A DNA stretch of 24,975 nt from Deltaproteobacteria bacterium (GTDB lineage Bacteria > Desulfobacterota > Desulfobacteria > Desulfobacterales > SURF-7): NCBI GenBank assembly GCA_019307665.1, contig JAFDJC010000069.1, positions 1 to 24,975 on the forward strand. The letters are read 5' to 3'. Both the position numbers and the translations under genes were made by a program. Below, piece after piece: positions 1 to 7,334 of the stretch. The notes below the pieces were generated by a model. It saw nothing but the letters and a program-made list of their open reading frames with translations. It made no database searches and was not told where the DNA came from. Positions within the stretch are counted from its first letter, which is position 1, and each line of letters starts with the position of its first letter.

Positions 1-35
1 TCTAAACCACTAAAAAAGCAAAGAGAAAAACAAAA

Positions 36-76
36 GGACCTCAGCAGGCGGATATACCATCCGCCTGCTGAGGTCC
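36..76 (-). terminator. Rho-independent terminator of the pilin operon
   Basis: A perfect 18-bp inverted repeat (36-53 paired with 59-76) encloses a 5-base loop. Read on the minus strand, the stem is followed by TTTTGTTTTTCTCTT. This is a textbook intrinsic terminator and lies 40 bases past the stop codon of the last minus-strand gene. It marks the end of the minor-pilin operon. Confidence 0.9.
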
Positions 77-115
77 GGTTTCCTTCAACAGTTTGCCCTT
101 GTTATAAAAGCGGCA

Positions 116-427
116 TTAATACGGCATTTTTTTCATATAAAAAATTTTATTGCTGCTGTTTAATTTAAACAAAACCCCTTCACGTTCATGGAAATGAGCC
201 TTTGTTACTCTTCCACCATTTTCGGAGTAATACTGTATGTTTTCTGCAATCTGATAAGTATCTCTTCCGAACACAAACGAATCTAATTGTATTGCTGTTA
301 TGATTCTTACCTGCTGTTCCACCGCTTCTGCCGGACTTTGCTGCGTTGTCTCGGTATTATTTTCAGCAGCAAACAAAGGAACGGAAAGCAAAACCAGAAC
401 AGAGCATATAATGATTAACCTTTTCAT
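116..427 (-). CDS. Small secreted protein of unknown function, last gene of the pilin operon
   Basis: The product is 103 residues. I do not recognise its family. It starts with a clear Sec signal peptide: MKR, then a hydrophobic stretch to about residue 17, then a likely cut after LFA before AENN. The mature part of about 85 residues is polar, has no cysteine, and ends in a basic and aromatic tail (FYMKKMPY). An in-frame ATG 63 bases upstream would hide the signal peptide. I chose the ATG at 427 because TAAAGGAGG stands four bases in front of it. The gene begins 50 bases after the pilY1 stop and is followed by a strong terminator, so it is probably cotranscribed with the minor pilins. A periplasmic or surface role alongside PilY1 is an inference from position only. 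Confidence 0.75.
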   Translation of the reverse strand: MKRLIIICSVLVLLSVPLFAAENNTETTQQSPAEAVEQQVRIITAIQLDSFVFGRDTYQIAENIQYYSENGGRVTKAHFHEREGVLFKLNSSNKIFYMKKMPY

Positions 428-477
428 TGCGCCTCCTTTATAATTTGGGCCTATACGAAAATATTTCATTTTAAGTA

Positions 478-3066
478 TTATCTCATCCACCAGAAAACCA
501 TACCAATAGCTTCGGATTCCGTTGTCTCCTGCTGATCCGGGCCAAAATACAACTCATCTGTTTCATTCTCCGGGTTGTTAAGAATGACCGGCTCATAATA
601 AATGTCGTCAAGTATCTTGGCAGTTGGCGCACTGGCACTTTGACCTGCCGACAGATCACTCTCATCTATAACGCCGTCATTGTTAGTATCTGTGAGCACA
701 ACAATGTCGCCGTTTCCATCCACGACAACCATATCTTCAAAGTTTATTACCCCGTCATTATTATAGTCAAACTGCGGGGTTTCTATTCCGCCGCCGTTGC
801 AGGCAGAAGTAAAATGAAGAACTGACGTGCCGCCGGTTGAGCATGGCTCGCTTGATGGTAATAGAGACACCACAATCGCCCTTGCCTCTCCGGTTGCGGA
901 TGTCCTGACAATGGGTTTTGCAATCACCCGTTCACCTGTTCCGATCAGATTGATATACCAGCCCAGGTGTCCGCCATAATCCCCGGCATTATATGCAACG
1001 CCATCTTCTCCGACCGAACCCCAGTACTCAGGTGAAAACCAGCTTATTTCATTATCGCTTAAATAACGCCAGTCCTCTAGAGAACCTGTGGCAGAGGTTT
1101 CGGTCTGGGCAAGAAGCGATGTGTCAATATCTGTAAAGTTGACATTTGACAGGGGCCGGATCCCTCCGGATGGCGGCATGAAGTAACCGAGATAGCGTTG
1201 TGTCGGATCCTCTCCCTGTGCTTCCCATTCTTCTGCCCAATCCCAGATGCCGTAAATCGTGTTCACATCCTGTGAATCAAAATCACCCGATGAAATGTAT
1301 TTTCCTGTACCGAAAATAATGATATCGCCATCCATTTCACTTGAGCAATGCTCGAGGACAGCCGGTTTAACGGTGATTGACTGCGATTGTCCACCTTCAT
1401 CCTTTGCCTGAAAAAGAGGCTGGGGATTACCACCAACATCCTCGTAAAAAACATGCCAGTTGTTTACGCTGGAGGATGTCAAATCAAACTTCCACATATT
1501 GCCGAGAAGGTCCCCTGCATAAATATAATCCACGTCATGATCATAATCATCATCGATCAGTGCCGGTGTGGAAAGCCCGTTGCAATTTAAGGCTACATCA
1601 CCGACTTCTGTATCAATCTTTGTCAACAGGGTCCCATTCGTATCCAGTACATACAGTACGGCTCTGCCGTTAACGCTGTCATATCCGTTGCCGAAAATAA
1701 TAACATTCGGATGGCTATCATCGTTTGATTTGACCAAAAATACCTGGCTGAAGGTATATCCCAGGTCGTCATCGTTTGGGCTTTGGGTTGACGCTGAATA
1801 CTCCCAGGTAGTAGGAAGCGCCATTTCGGAAATAGCGCCGGGGTCGGAAATATCGATACAGTATATGCCTCTGCCGCCTCTGCCCAAAGCACCTACCAGA
1901 TAGGTCACAGCACCGACAGTTTCTATATAGATGGTGTTGTCCACATAGAATTTATGCTCATAAGATGGTGCGGCAAGGTAATGCAGGTTTTCAAAAACAA
2001 TTCCCGGAATATAGGCAAATGCCTCTTCTCCGGTTGTGGCGTTAAATGCATGAAGCATACCGTCATTTGCACCCACATATATGTAATTCCCATGATGCAC
2101 GGGCGCAGAATGAACAATATCGCCGAGAGATGCACGAACCCTGAACGGGCCTCCATGATCCTCATCATTTGAGGCATCGCCTCTCAGGTAATTTACAAGG
2201 TTTTGTGAAGTTATCAGATTTCCGCTCAGCATGGACTGCATTACAGGGCTTAAATTGCCCCACCGGAAAGGAATTGTCGAAGTGTTTGCAGAATCATACG
2301 TAATGATGGTTCTGTCAGTATTCCATCCGCCATTATCTATTTTGATATCCAGTAGGTCTTTGGCAGCCCAGGTGGGGCTTGCTGCCACAGCACCGGTATG
2401 TGAATCAATGGCATAGGAATAAAGGTTGCCCGACCATCCAGCCCCTGAATTATAGGTTCCCTGAAACATGGCGGTCTCTTCTTCCAGGGTTTGTGTGTTA
2501 ACGGCCACCGATGCGCCCTGGCCTTCCCTTTGGCCCACACTTCTCAGGATGTCTTCAAGTGATGCGGCAAGCTCCAGTGCATTTGTGGCTGCATAAAAAT
2601 TCCCCCTGCCGTTAACAGATGCATGCCAGAGGTCATCGATTTTCCTCGGATCCGTATTCGGGCTGGGCCATGACGGACAACAGGTTGCCGGATCACTGCA
2701 TTCCGCCATACAATCCGGATAATTATCAGGATTGATTGTACCGTAAAGACCAAAGGAGACAGAATACGTTATCATATGCTGATGGTCTGCGGTATCAAAT
2801 TCGTCTTCCAATGTGACATCATTGCTGTGGCTGTTGTGCAAATCATTTTCATAATATTTCATGGCCACATCTGCCAGCGTTTCCGACGTACCATCCGCAT
2901 AGGGCGCACCGTTGTTGCCGTCGGCGTTTCCGACGCCGGCGCTGCTTCCATTATAGTATCCATCCGTCATCATGATGACAAATGCCTGCTGGCATGTGCC
3001 GCCATCGGTTGAAGCTGCCCAGGGCGCGTTCCAGATGTTTCCGGAATTGCCGTCATCTGCATCAAG
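478..3066 (-). CDS. pilY1: PilY1-type pilus tip/adhesin protein, 3' part after an in-frame TAG
   Basis: This is the downstream 862 codons of an interrupted pilY1 gene, in the same frame as the upstream part. The first ATG after the TAG is at 2973 (831 residues to the stop), but it has no convincing ribosome site and would begin inside the VWA domain, at MMTDG. Numbered from that ATG, VWA remnants occupy about 1-150. The PilY1/PilC beta-propeller follows, with the family hallmark VGANDGMLHAFNATTGEE at 300-317, DDDYDHDVD at 474-482 and YAGDLLGNMWKFD at 485-497. Near the C-terminus are two EF-hand or dockerin-like calcium loops, DYNNDGVINFED (736-747) and DTNNDGVIDESD (762-773). PilY1 proteins act outside the cell in type IV pilus assembly, retraction control and adhesion. 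Lack of decay in this part argues that it is, or very recently was, under selection. Confidence 0.85.
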   Translation of the reverse strand, partial: LDADDGNSGNIWNAPWAASTDGGTCQQAFVIMMTDGYYNGSSAGVGNADGNNGAPYADGTSETLADVAMKYYENDLHNSHSNDVTLEDEFDTADHQHMITYSVSFGLYGTINPDNYPDCMAECSDPATCCPSWPSPNTDPRKIDDLWHASVNGRGNFYAATNALELAASLEDILRSVGQREGQGASVAVNTQTLEEETAMFQGTYNSGAGWSGNLYSYAIDSHTGAVAASPTWAAKDLLDIKIDNGGWNTDRTIITYDSANTSTIPFRWGNLSPVMQSMLSGNLITSQNLVNYLRGDASNDEDHGGPFRVRASLGDIVHSAPVHHGNYIYVGANDGMLHAFNATTGEEAFAYIPGIVFENLHYLAAPSYEHKFYVDNTIYIETVGAVTYLVGALGRGGRGIYCIDISDPGAISEMALPTTWEYSASTQSPNDDDLGYTFSQVFLVKSNDDSHPNVIIFGNGYDSVNGRAVLYVLDTNGTLLTKIDTEVGDVALNCNGLSTPALIDDDYDHDVDYIYAGDLLGNMWKFDLTSSSVNNWHVFYEDVGGNPQPLFQAKDEGGQSQSITVKPAVLEHCSSEMDGDIIIFGTGKYISSGDFDSQDVNTIYGIWDWAEEWEAQGEDPTQRYLGYFMPPSGGIRPLSNVNFTDIDTSLLAQTETSATGSLEDWRYLSDNEISWFSPEYWGSVGEDGVAYNAGDYGGHLGWYINLIGTGERVIAKPIVRTSATGEARAIVVSLLPSSEPCSTGGTSVLHFTSACNGGGIETPQFDYNNDGVINFEDMVVVDGNGDIVVLTDTNNDGVIDESDLSAGQSASAPTAKILDDIYYEPVILNNPENETDELYFGPDQQETTESEAIGMVFWWMR

Positions 3067-3069
3067 CTA
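3067..3069 (-). other. In-frame TAG interrupting pilY1
   Basis: On the minus strand the frame reads GGT CAA TAG CTT GAT GCA: ...GLEDVGQ, stop, LDADDG.... The upstream part (from 4842) and the downstream part (to 478) are in the same frame with no other stop, so a single codon separates them. Full readthrough would give about 1454 residues with the TAG at position 592. It lies between the second MIDAS element (GGTPLR) and the third (MMTDG) of the VWA domain, so neither fragment alone could fold a complete domain. In PilY1 relatives this position usually falls in a Gly-x-Tyr-Phe type context (family knowledge from memory), so a Tyr codon changed to TAG is the simplest origin. Decoding as pyrrolysine or by a suppressor tRNA is the alternative. 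Confidence 0.9.
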
Positions 3070-4842
3070 TTGACCTACATCTTCAAGCCCGTTTCTTAAG
3101 GGTGTGCCTCCGCTTGCCGCCACCCTATAAAGTCTGTCGAGTATATATGCGGTCTCATCCAGACCGTTAGCATGGATCGGTTGAACAGTTTCTCTGACAC
3201 TGTAATTAATAGAATGAATGCCCACCAGGATACCTTCTGAATTGGTAATAACATTACCAAGGGCTGCTTTTGCAACCAGTTCACGTGTTCTGTGATACTT
3301 GAACCAGTTGGCAAAATTTTGCCGATCAGCTGCCGGATCATCCACTTTAACATCACCCGGCGGCGTACCGTCCAAGGTAAGGTTGTCGATCCATCCTTCT
3401 GATCCATGGGCATCGACCTTATAATAATTAGCAGCGTAACCGGCGCCGCTTTTATATAGGTTGACGAGATAAGGCGCGGTTTCATCGCTTGACCATACAT
3501 AGTAATGGGAAATATTAACTGATACGCCGTCAATATATTCAAATCTGCTATCCATGTTATAGGTGCCGCCGTTATAGTATCCATGCGACCAATTGTATCC
3601 AAGAGGATGGGCCATGGGATTGTCTATGTCTGCGTTGCTGAAAACCCCTCCCGACCATGGCTCATATGTCGTTTCCGGATTATAATAAATACCATTATAT
3701 CCGGCCCATTGTGATCTCCATGCATCTTCCACATAGTTGACATTTGAATTTCCGCTGAATTCGCCTCCATTTTCAGGACAGACTACATCCCATGCCATAC
3801 TTCCGGAATCATCCAAGAGAAGCATGACAATCGGCGGTGCGGATTCTATCTGGGTTTCAAGGGGGATATCCGCAAGATCTGCACAGACATCCGATGCACT
3901 GCACGCCCTGTCGCTTCCAGAACAGTCCTGGTCAATCCCGTCATCGCAAACATCAAATGCTCCGGGGTGTATGGAACCGTCTGAATCATTACAGTCTCCG
4001 AAAGTTGTAACATAATGCTCGGGAGCGGCACATGCTGAAAGTGTCTGGTTCGCATCACCATACCCGTCGCCATCATCATCCCGGTAATAGGTGGTCTGGG
4101 CGATCCCTTCATCTACACTTCCGTCACAGTCGTTATCTTCATTATCGCATATTTCCGGGGCGCCGGGGTATATTAAATTGTTATTGTCATTACAGTCAGT
4201 ATTATCCAACACATAGCCTGCTGCGGTTGCATCGCCAGGGTTTTGAAAAACACTTGCAACGTTTGGATCACCATACGTGTCGATGTCGCTGTCACGATAA
4301 TATGTTTGGCCGGAGACCAATTGGTCCACCATCACATCAAATGAAGGAGCAGGTGCAGACCAACCGCTTTTTCTTGTATTTAAAATTTGTATATAATATT
4401 TTCCTGCTGCCATTGTCCTTGTGTACGTAAGAGTTGTTGATCCGCCTTGCCACCAGTTATTTTGTGGATAACGTCCTATTTCATTACCTGAACTGTCTCT
4501 TACATAAATCTTTAATCTTCCTTCATGTCGGTGAAATGTAAAGTCGACATCGCCAGCTAATACGTCGAATTCATACCAGTCACCATTTGACGAATCAGAC
4601 CACCAATCCCAATCACCCCAATCGCTTTGCGTGAGAGTTGTTCCTAAAGTCAAGTATTCGGCAGTGGCCAAACTGTCTCCATGGTCAGCCGCCCAAGCGT
4701 TTTGGGAACCAGAAAAAATACATATGGCTGTCATCAGAATAATGAGCAAGATGCTCTGCATAAAAAACCACGTGTGTTTATTTGAGTTCATGGGGCTGGT
4801 TTTTTCCATTGCCCTTATTTTATTATATTTAAAAGTATTCAT
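3067..4842 (-). CDS. pilY1: PilY1-type protein, 5' part: signal peptide, PPC-like, MopE-type repeats, VWA domain, ending at an in-frame TAG
   Basis: The product is 591 residues before the TAG. The ATG at 4842 is preceded by AAGGAGG at good spacing. A long Sec signal has a basic start, a hydrophobic core at about 26-43 and a cut near AWA (49-51). Residues about 53-173 resemble a PPC-type beta-sandwich (YYIQILN). Two MopE-type metal-binding repeats follow at about 181-246 and 251-314, rich in DxDxDG and in cysteines (DCNDNNN, ICDNEDNDCDGSVDEG, DCNDSDGSIHPGA). The VWA domain then begins at about 338 with the MIDAS motif DDSGS (344-348) and GGTPLR (578-583), and is cut off by TAG. The domain continues in frame at 3066. 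The protein is exported and probably sits on the type IV pilus. Alone, this fragment would lack a third of its VWA domain and the whole propeller. Confidence 0.85.
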   Translation of the reverse strand: MNTFKYNKIRAMEKTSPMNSNKHTWFFMQSILLIILMTAICIFSGSQNAWAADHGDSLATAEYLTLGTTLTQSDWGDWDWWSDSSNGDWYEFDVLAGDVDFTFHRHEGRLKIYVRDSSGNEIGRYPQNNWWQGGSTTLTYTRTMAAGKYYIQILNTRKSGWSAPAPSFDVMVDQLVSGQTYYRDSDIDTYGDPNVASVFQNPGDATAAGYVLDNTDCNDNNNLIYPGAPEICDNEDNDCDGSVDEGIAQTTYYRDDDGDGYGDANQTLSACAAPEHYVTTFGDCNDSDGSIHPGAFDVCDDGIDQDCSGSDRACSASDVCADLADIPLETQIESAPPIVMLLLDDSGSMAWDVVCPENGGEFSGNSNVNYVEDAWRSQWAGYNGIYYNPETTYEPWSGGVFSNADIDNPMAHPLGYNWSHGYYNGGTYNMDSRFEYIDGVSVNISHYYVWSSDETAPYLVNLYKSGAGYAANYYKVDAHGSEGWIDNLTLDGTPPGDVKVDDPAADRQNFANWFKYHRTRELVAKAALGNVITNSEGILVGIHSINYSVRETVQPIHANGLDETAYILDRLYRVAASGGTPLRNGLEDVGQ

Positions 4843-4866
4843 GAGTTCCTCCTTTTTAAAGACTCT

Positions 4867-5415
4867 TTAAAACCTTATTCTGTATCCTGTCATAACCATA
4901 CAGTCACCACTATTGGCAAAAGAACGCCCGTAAGCGCGATATTCATAAAGATTTGTCGATGCCGTCATATCTTTTCCGCTTCCTCCGGCAATACCTCTAA
5001 ATTCCACAAAATACCCTGCGTCATTACTTGGGAAATCGGATTGTGCTGCGTTTGAGCTGAAATCCCAGGATGTCTGGGCGTCAGGGTCAAAACCGGTATT
5101 CTGAAGCCAGCTGATTGTAGAGCTTGAAGGTATCAGGGCTGTGTTCGGGTTTGGCATATTTTCCAACATCTGGATGGCCTGCCTTGCAGAACCGTCTGCT
5201 TGGAAAAAGTTAATCTTGTAGATTGCATCGTTTCTTGCGATCTGAAGCTCTGTGGTGGTATCGTTTATTGCAGACACACCGATTATTGTCAGGAGCGCCA
5301 TAATAAGAAGGGCGATTAACATGACAGAGCCTTTTTCGTTTTTTATATCGGGTCTTATATCGGATCCTAAATCGGGTCCCATGTCTGATCCTAAAGCTGG
5401 GCATATCTTTTTCAT
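4867..5415 (-). CDS. pilX: PilX-like minor pilin
   Basis: The product is 182 residues. The N-terminus after the leader, KGSVMLIALLIMALLTIIGVS, is the hydrophobic helix of the PilX family, followed by the family pattern of Thr/Glu and ARN residues and an FFQADG segment. The predicted prepilin peptidase cut is after Gly29. Glu at mature position 5 is absent, as in other tip-type pseudopilins (GspK-like). Two ATGs compete: the one at 5424 lies one base after AAGGA, which is too close, whereas 5415 is about ten bases from it and is preferred. The leader is unusually long because it contains a tetrapeptide repeat (ALGS DMGP DLGS DIRP) encoded by a 12-bp minisatellite. It lies between pilV and pilY1. 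PilX-type pilins are thought to form a tip complex with PilY1. Confidence 0.85.
   Translation of the reverse strand: MKKICPALGSDMGPDLGSDIRPDIKNEKGSVMLIALLIMALLTIIGVSAINDTTTELQIARNDAIYKINFFQADGSARQAIQMLENMPNPNTALIPSSSTISWLQNTGFDPDAQTSWDFSSNAAQSDFPSNDAGYFVEFRGIAGGSGKDMTASTNLYEYRAYGRSFANSGDCMVMTGYRIRF
5345..5404 (-). repeat. 12-bp coding minisatellite, five degenerate units, in the pilX leader
   Basis: Plus-strand units are atatcgggtctt, atatcggatcct, aaatcgggtccc, atgtctgatcct and aaagctgggcat. Read on the minus strand in the pilX frame, each 12-base unit adds four residues (ALGS, DMGP, DLGS, DIRP, then DIK). It lies upstream of the prepilin cleavage site, so unit number would change only the length of the cytoplasmic leader. 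Confidence 0.75.
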
Positions 5416-5449
5416 AAGAAGCATATCCTTTCTAAAAAAAACTCTATTT

Positions 5450-5854
5450 TTAAATGCTTGCGGTCTTCAGGGCGCGTAGTCTCATTTGTTTCCCCTGCAT
5501 AACAGGGTTTGCTGAAGTGACCGTAACCGTAATGAGTCTGGTATTCGGAGTCGCGGCATTAGCAATTGTCCAGTCTATTGAATACGAACCTTCCTGTCGC
5601 TGATAGTTTCCGGTATTTAATTGCGCATCTGTAAAGTCAAGCGCAAGCAACCTTTCCATCTGGTCTGACGCAAAAGAGGCGGCCTGGGATGTCATTTTCC
5701 CTGTACTGTTTCCATTGATAGCTGAAATCTGCACGCTTCCTATTGCAAGAAGACCGATGGTCAAAACCGCCATTGCCATTAAAACCTCAATAAGGGTAAA
5801 GCCTCCGGCATCATCCATCCGGTTAACAGTTTTATATTTGAAAATCTTTTTCAT
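5450..5854 (-). CDS. pilV: Type IV pilus minor pilin PilV-like
   Basis: The product is 134 residues. It has a class III signal, DAGGFTLIEVLMAMAVLTIG, with the cut after the second Gly, Phe at mature position 1 and Glu at position 5, followed by a hydrophobic helix continuing to LLAIGSVQISAI. The QMERLLALDF segment after the helix is typical of the PilV family. The ATG at 5854 has GGAGG six bases upstream. It would be inserted in the inner membrane, processed by PilD and used in the minor-pilin priming complex. It lies between pilW and pilX, 17 bases after the pilW stop and about 34 bases before the pilX ATG, consistent with one operon. Confidence 0.85.
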   Translation of the reverse strand: MKKIFKYKTVNRMDDAGGFTLIEVLMAMAVLTIGLLAIGSVQISAINGNSTGKMTSQAASFASDQMERLLALDFTDAQLNTGNYQRQEGSYSIDWTIANAATPNTRLITVTVTSANPVMQGKQMRLRALKTASI

Positions 5855-5871
5855 TACATCCTCCAGTCAAT

Positions 5872-6561
5872 TTAGAGATTTCTGCATCTTACAGATGTTG
5901 TTAACATTTCCCTTCTGATGTTGTCATTCTGTGCCGGCAGAACCGTAACATTTGTCCCGTCGATTAAAGTCACACTGTATGTTCTATTGTTGCTGTAACT
6001 TCTTTCAAAGCTTCCTCCCCTTGCTACCATAGCAATCTGAACAGTGGCGATATTATTGATATTGGTTGTTGTTGCGCCGTTATTGTCAAAATAGAAAAAC
6101 TGAAGCGCATCGATATTATTTGCTATGGTTTCAAAGGCACCTGCTGCGCCATCCTGCCTTTGAAGATTGCATCCTGGTGCATTGGCAATGCCGTCTCCGT
6201 CGGCATCATCTGAAAGCATGTAATGTATCCGTTCGTTCGGATCTGTTCCTGCGCCGGCAACCAGATCGCCATCCTGATTATCATCCAGCGTGAACCGTAT
6301 GTCGGAAAGATTAGCTATGGTTATGCCGGCATTGGTAGTGCGTTGGGGATCAAAACCTGCGACCCTTATTTCCCTTTCCATATAATAGAGGCCGGCTCTC
6401 AAGTTCTGCATCATATCGACCACTATCTTCTGATTTCTTCGGGCGGTTGACTGTGCATTATAAATTGCATAAATGCCGGTCATAACAATCGATGATATAG
6501 CCAGTGTAATCATCAGTTCAATTAAGGTAAATCCTTTATTTTCGGTCTCGATACGTTTCAT
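5872..6561 (-). CDS. pilW: Type IV pilus minor pilin PilW-like
   Basis: The product is 229 residues. The prepilin signal ENKGFTLIELMITLAISSIV is cut after Gly and carries Glu5. The segment around residues 45-75 (MMQNLRAGLYYMEREIRVAGFDP) is the hallmark of the PilW family. The C-terminal region has a Cys at about 131 (GCNL) and another three residues from the end (CRNL), which could form the C-terminal disulfide loop seen in pilins. The ATG at 6561 follows AAGGA with a run of A between. It sits 30 bases after the fimT stop and 17 bases before pilV. An acidic stretch (DDNQDGDL, DDADGDG) might bind calcium, which is inference only. Confidence 0.85.
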   Translation of the reverse strand: MKRIETENKGFTLIELMITLAISSIVMTGIYAIYNAQSTARRNQKIVVDMMQNLRAGLYYMEREIRVAGFDPQRTTNAGITIANLSDIRFTLDDNQDGDLVAGAGTDPNERIHYMLSDDADGDGIANAPGCNLQRQDGAAGAFETIANNIDALQFFYFDNNGATTTNINNIATVQIAMVARGGSFERSYSNNRTYSVTLIDGTNVTVLPAQNDNIRREMLTTSVRCRNL

Positions 6562-6591
6562 TTTTTTTTCCTTGTCATATCAATTTTTATA

Positions 6592-7059
6592 TCAATGAAG
6601 AATTTCAGAACTTCCTGTAGTTGAAACAGTAATCTGCTTTTGGGTCCCACTGCCGTCCTGCAGTGTAACCGTACCAGCAGCATTTGCAAAACCCCTGCTG
6701 GTAAATGCAACAAACGCAGGTCCCCCAGTAATAGCTACAGATGTGAAACTACCAGATTTAATAAGTGTCTCTGAGCCGTCACGCAAATTATTATTGGCAG
6801 TTCCACCACCTGCACCATTATCAACAAAAGCTTCAAAGGTGTCATTCACTAAATCAAATATCACAACCGCATTAGCCCTTTCTTTAACCGCCCTTAGTCT
6901 TGCAGCCTGTATTGCGGAAAGCACGTCCCTTGACGCACTGCTTAGTTTTCTTCCTTCAAACCAGCTTATTATATTAGGTGTTGAGGCAGCTGCTAAAACA
7001 GCAATAATAGATATAACAATCATAAGTTCCAATAAGGTAAATCCTGTATTAGGCTTCAT
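6592..7059 (-). CDS. fimT: GspH/FimT-type minor pilin
   Basis: The product is 155 residues. MKPNTGFTLLELMIVISIIAVLA is a short prepilin leader cut after Gly6, with Phe1 and Glu5, followed by the GspH/FimT pattern: ISWFEGRKLSSASRDVLSAIQAARLRAVKERANAVVIF. A TTG nine bases further upstream (7068) is in frame, but the ribosome site GGGAGA lies only two bases from it. The same site is correctly placed for the ATG at 7059. It is the first gene of the compact fimT-pilW-pilV-pilX-pilY1 operon and has 275 bases of AT-rich DNA upstream. It belongs to the set of low-abundance pilins that prime pilus assembly. Confidence 0.87.
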   Translation of the reverse strand: MKPNTGFTLLELMIVISIIAVLAAASTPNIISWFEGRKLSSASRDVLSAIQAARLRAVKERANAVVIFDLVNDTFEAFVDNGAGGGTANNNLRDGSETLIKSGSFTSVAITGGPAFVAFTSRGFANAAGTVTLQDGSGTQKQITVSTTGSSEILH

Positions 7060-7263
7060 TTTTTTCAATCTCCCTAAAATCCTTTTTATAACATTACCTT
7101 GAAACCATACAATTTTTATGCCATCGGCTTTCTAATTTAACAAAAACAATTTTACACGGCAACAAAGTCAGCATATCATATTGAAATAATATATAAATAC
7201 AAACAATAAAACTTTTGGGTTATTAGCTATCGCGCAGGATGAAACCCACTGATTTTTTAAAAA

Positions 7264-7301
7264 GTATAAAAAAATTTAAGAGTAGGTATAAAAAAATTTA
7301 A
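7264..7301. repeat. Two perfect 16-bp AT-rich direct repeats spaced 22 bp apart
   Basis: The 16-mer gtataaaaaaatttaa occurs at 7264-7279 and again at 7286-7301, a period of 22 bp or about two helical turns. It lies in the gap between the lone PilV-like gene and fimT (7060-7334), which otherwise holds no gene. That gap also contains a 6-bp stem (TGGGTT with AACCCA on the minus strand, 21-base loop) that is too weak to call a terminator. The spacing suits a regulator bound on one face of the helix, or intrinsic A-tract curvature. The function is inferred. Confidence 0.6.
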
Positions 7302-7334
7302 CTGATTTAACAGATGTGATAGTATCGTAAAAAA

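Noticed and set aside
3067..3069. The pilY1 interruption as a frameshift or as two independent genes
   Set aside because: The parts are in the same frame, joined by one TAG with 31 normal VWA codons after it, and the split falls inside one domain. No base gain or loss is needed.
7060..7334. Sigma-54 promoter upstream of the minor-pilin operon
   Set aside because: No GG/GC element with the right spacing (TGGCAC-N5-TTGC type) was found on the minus strand, although such promoters are common for pilin genes.
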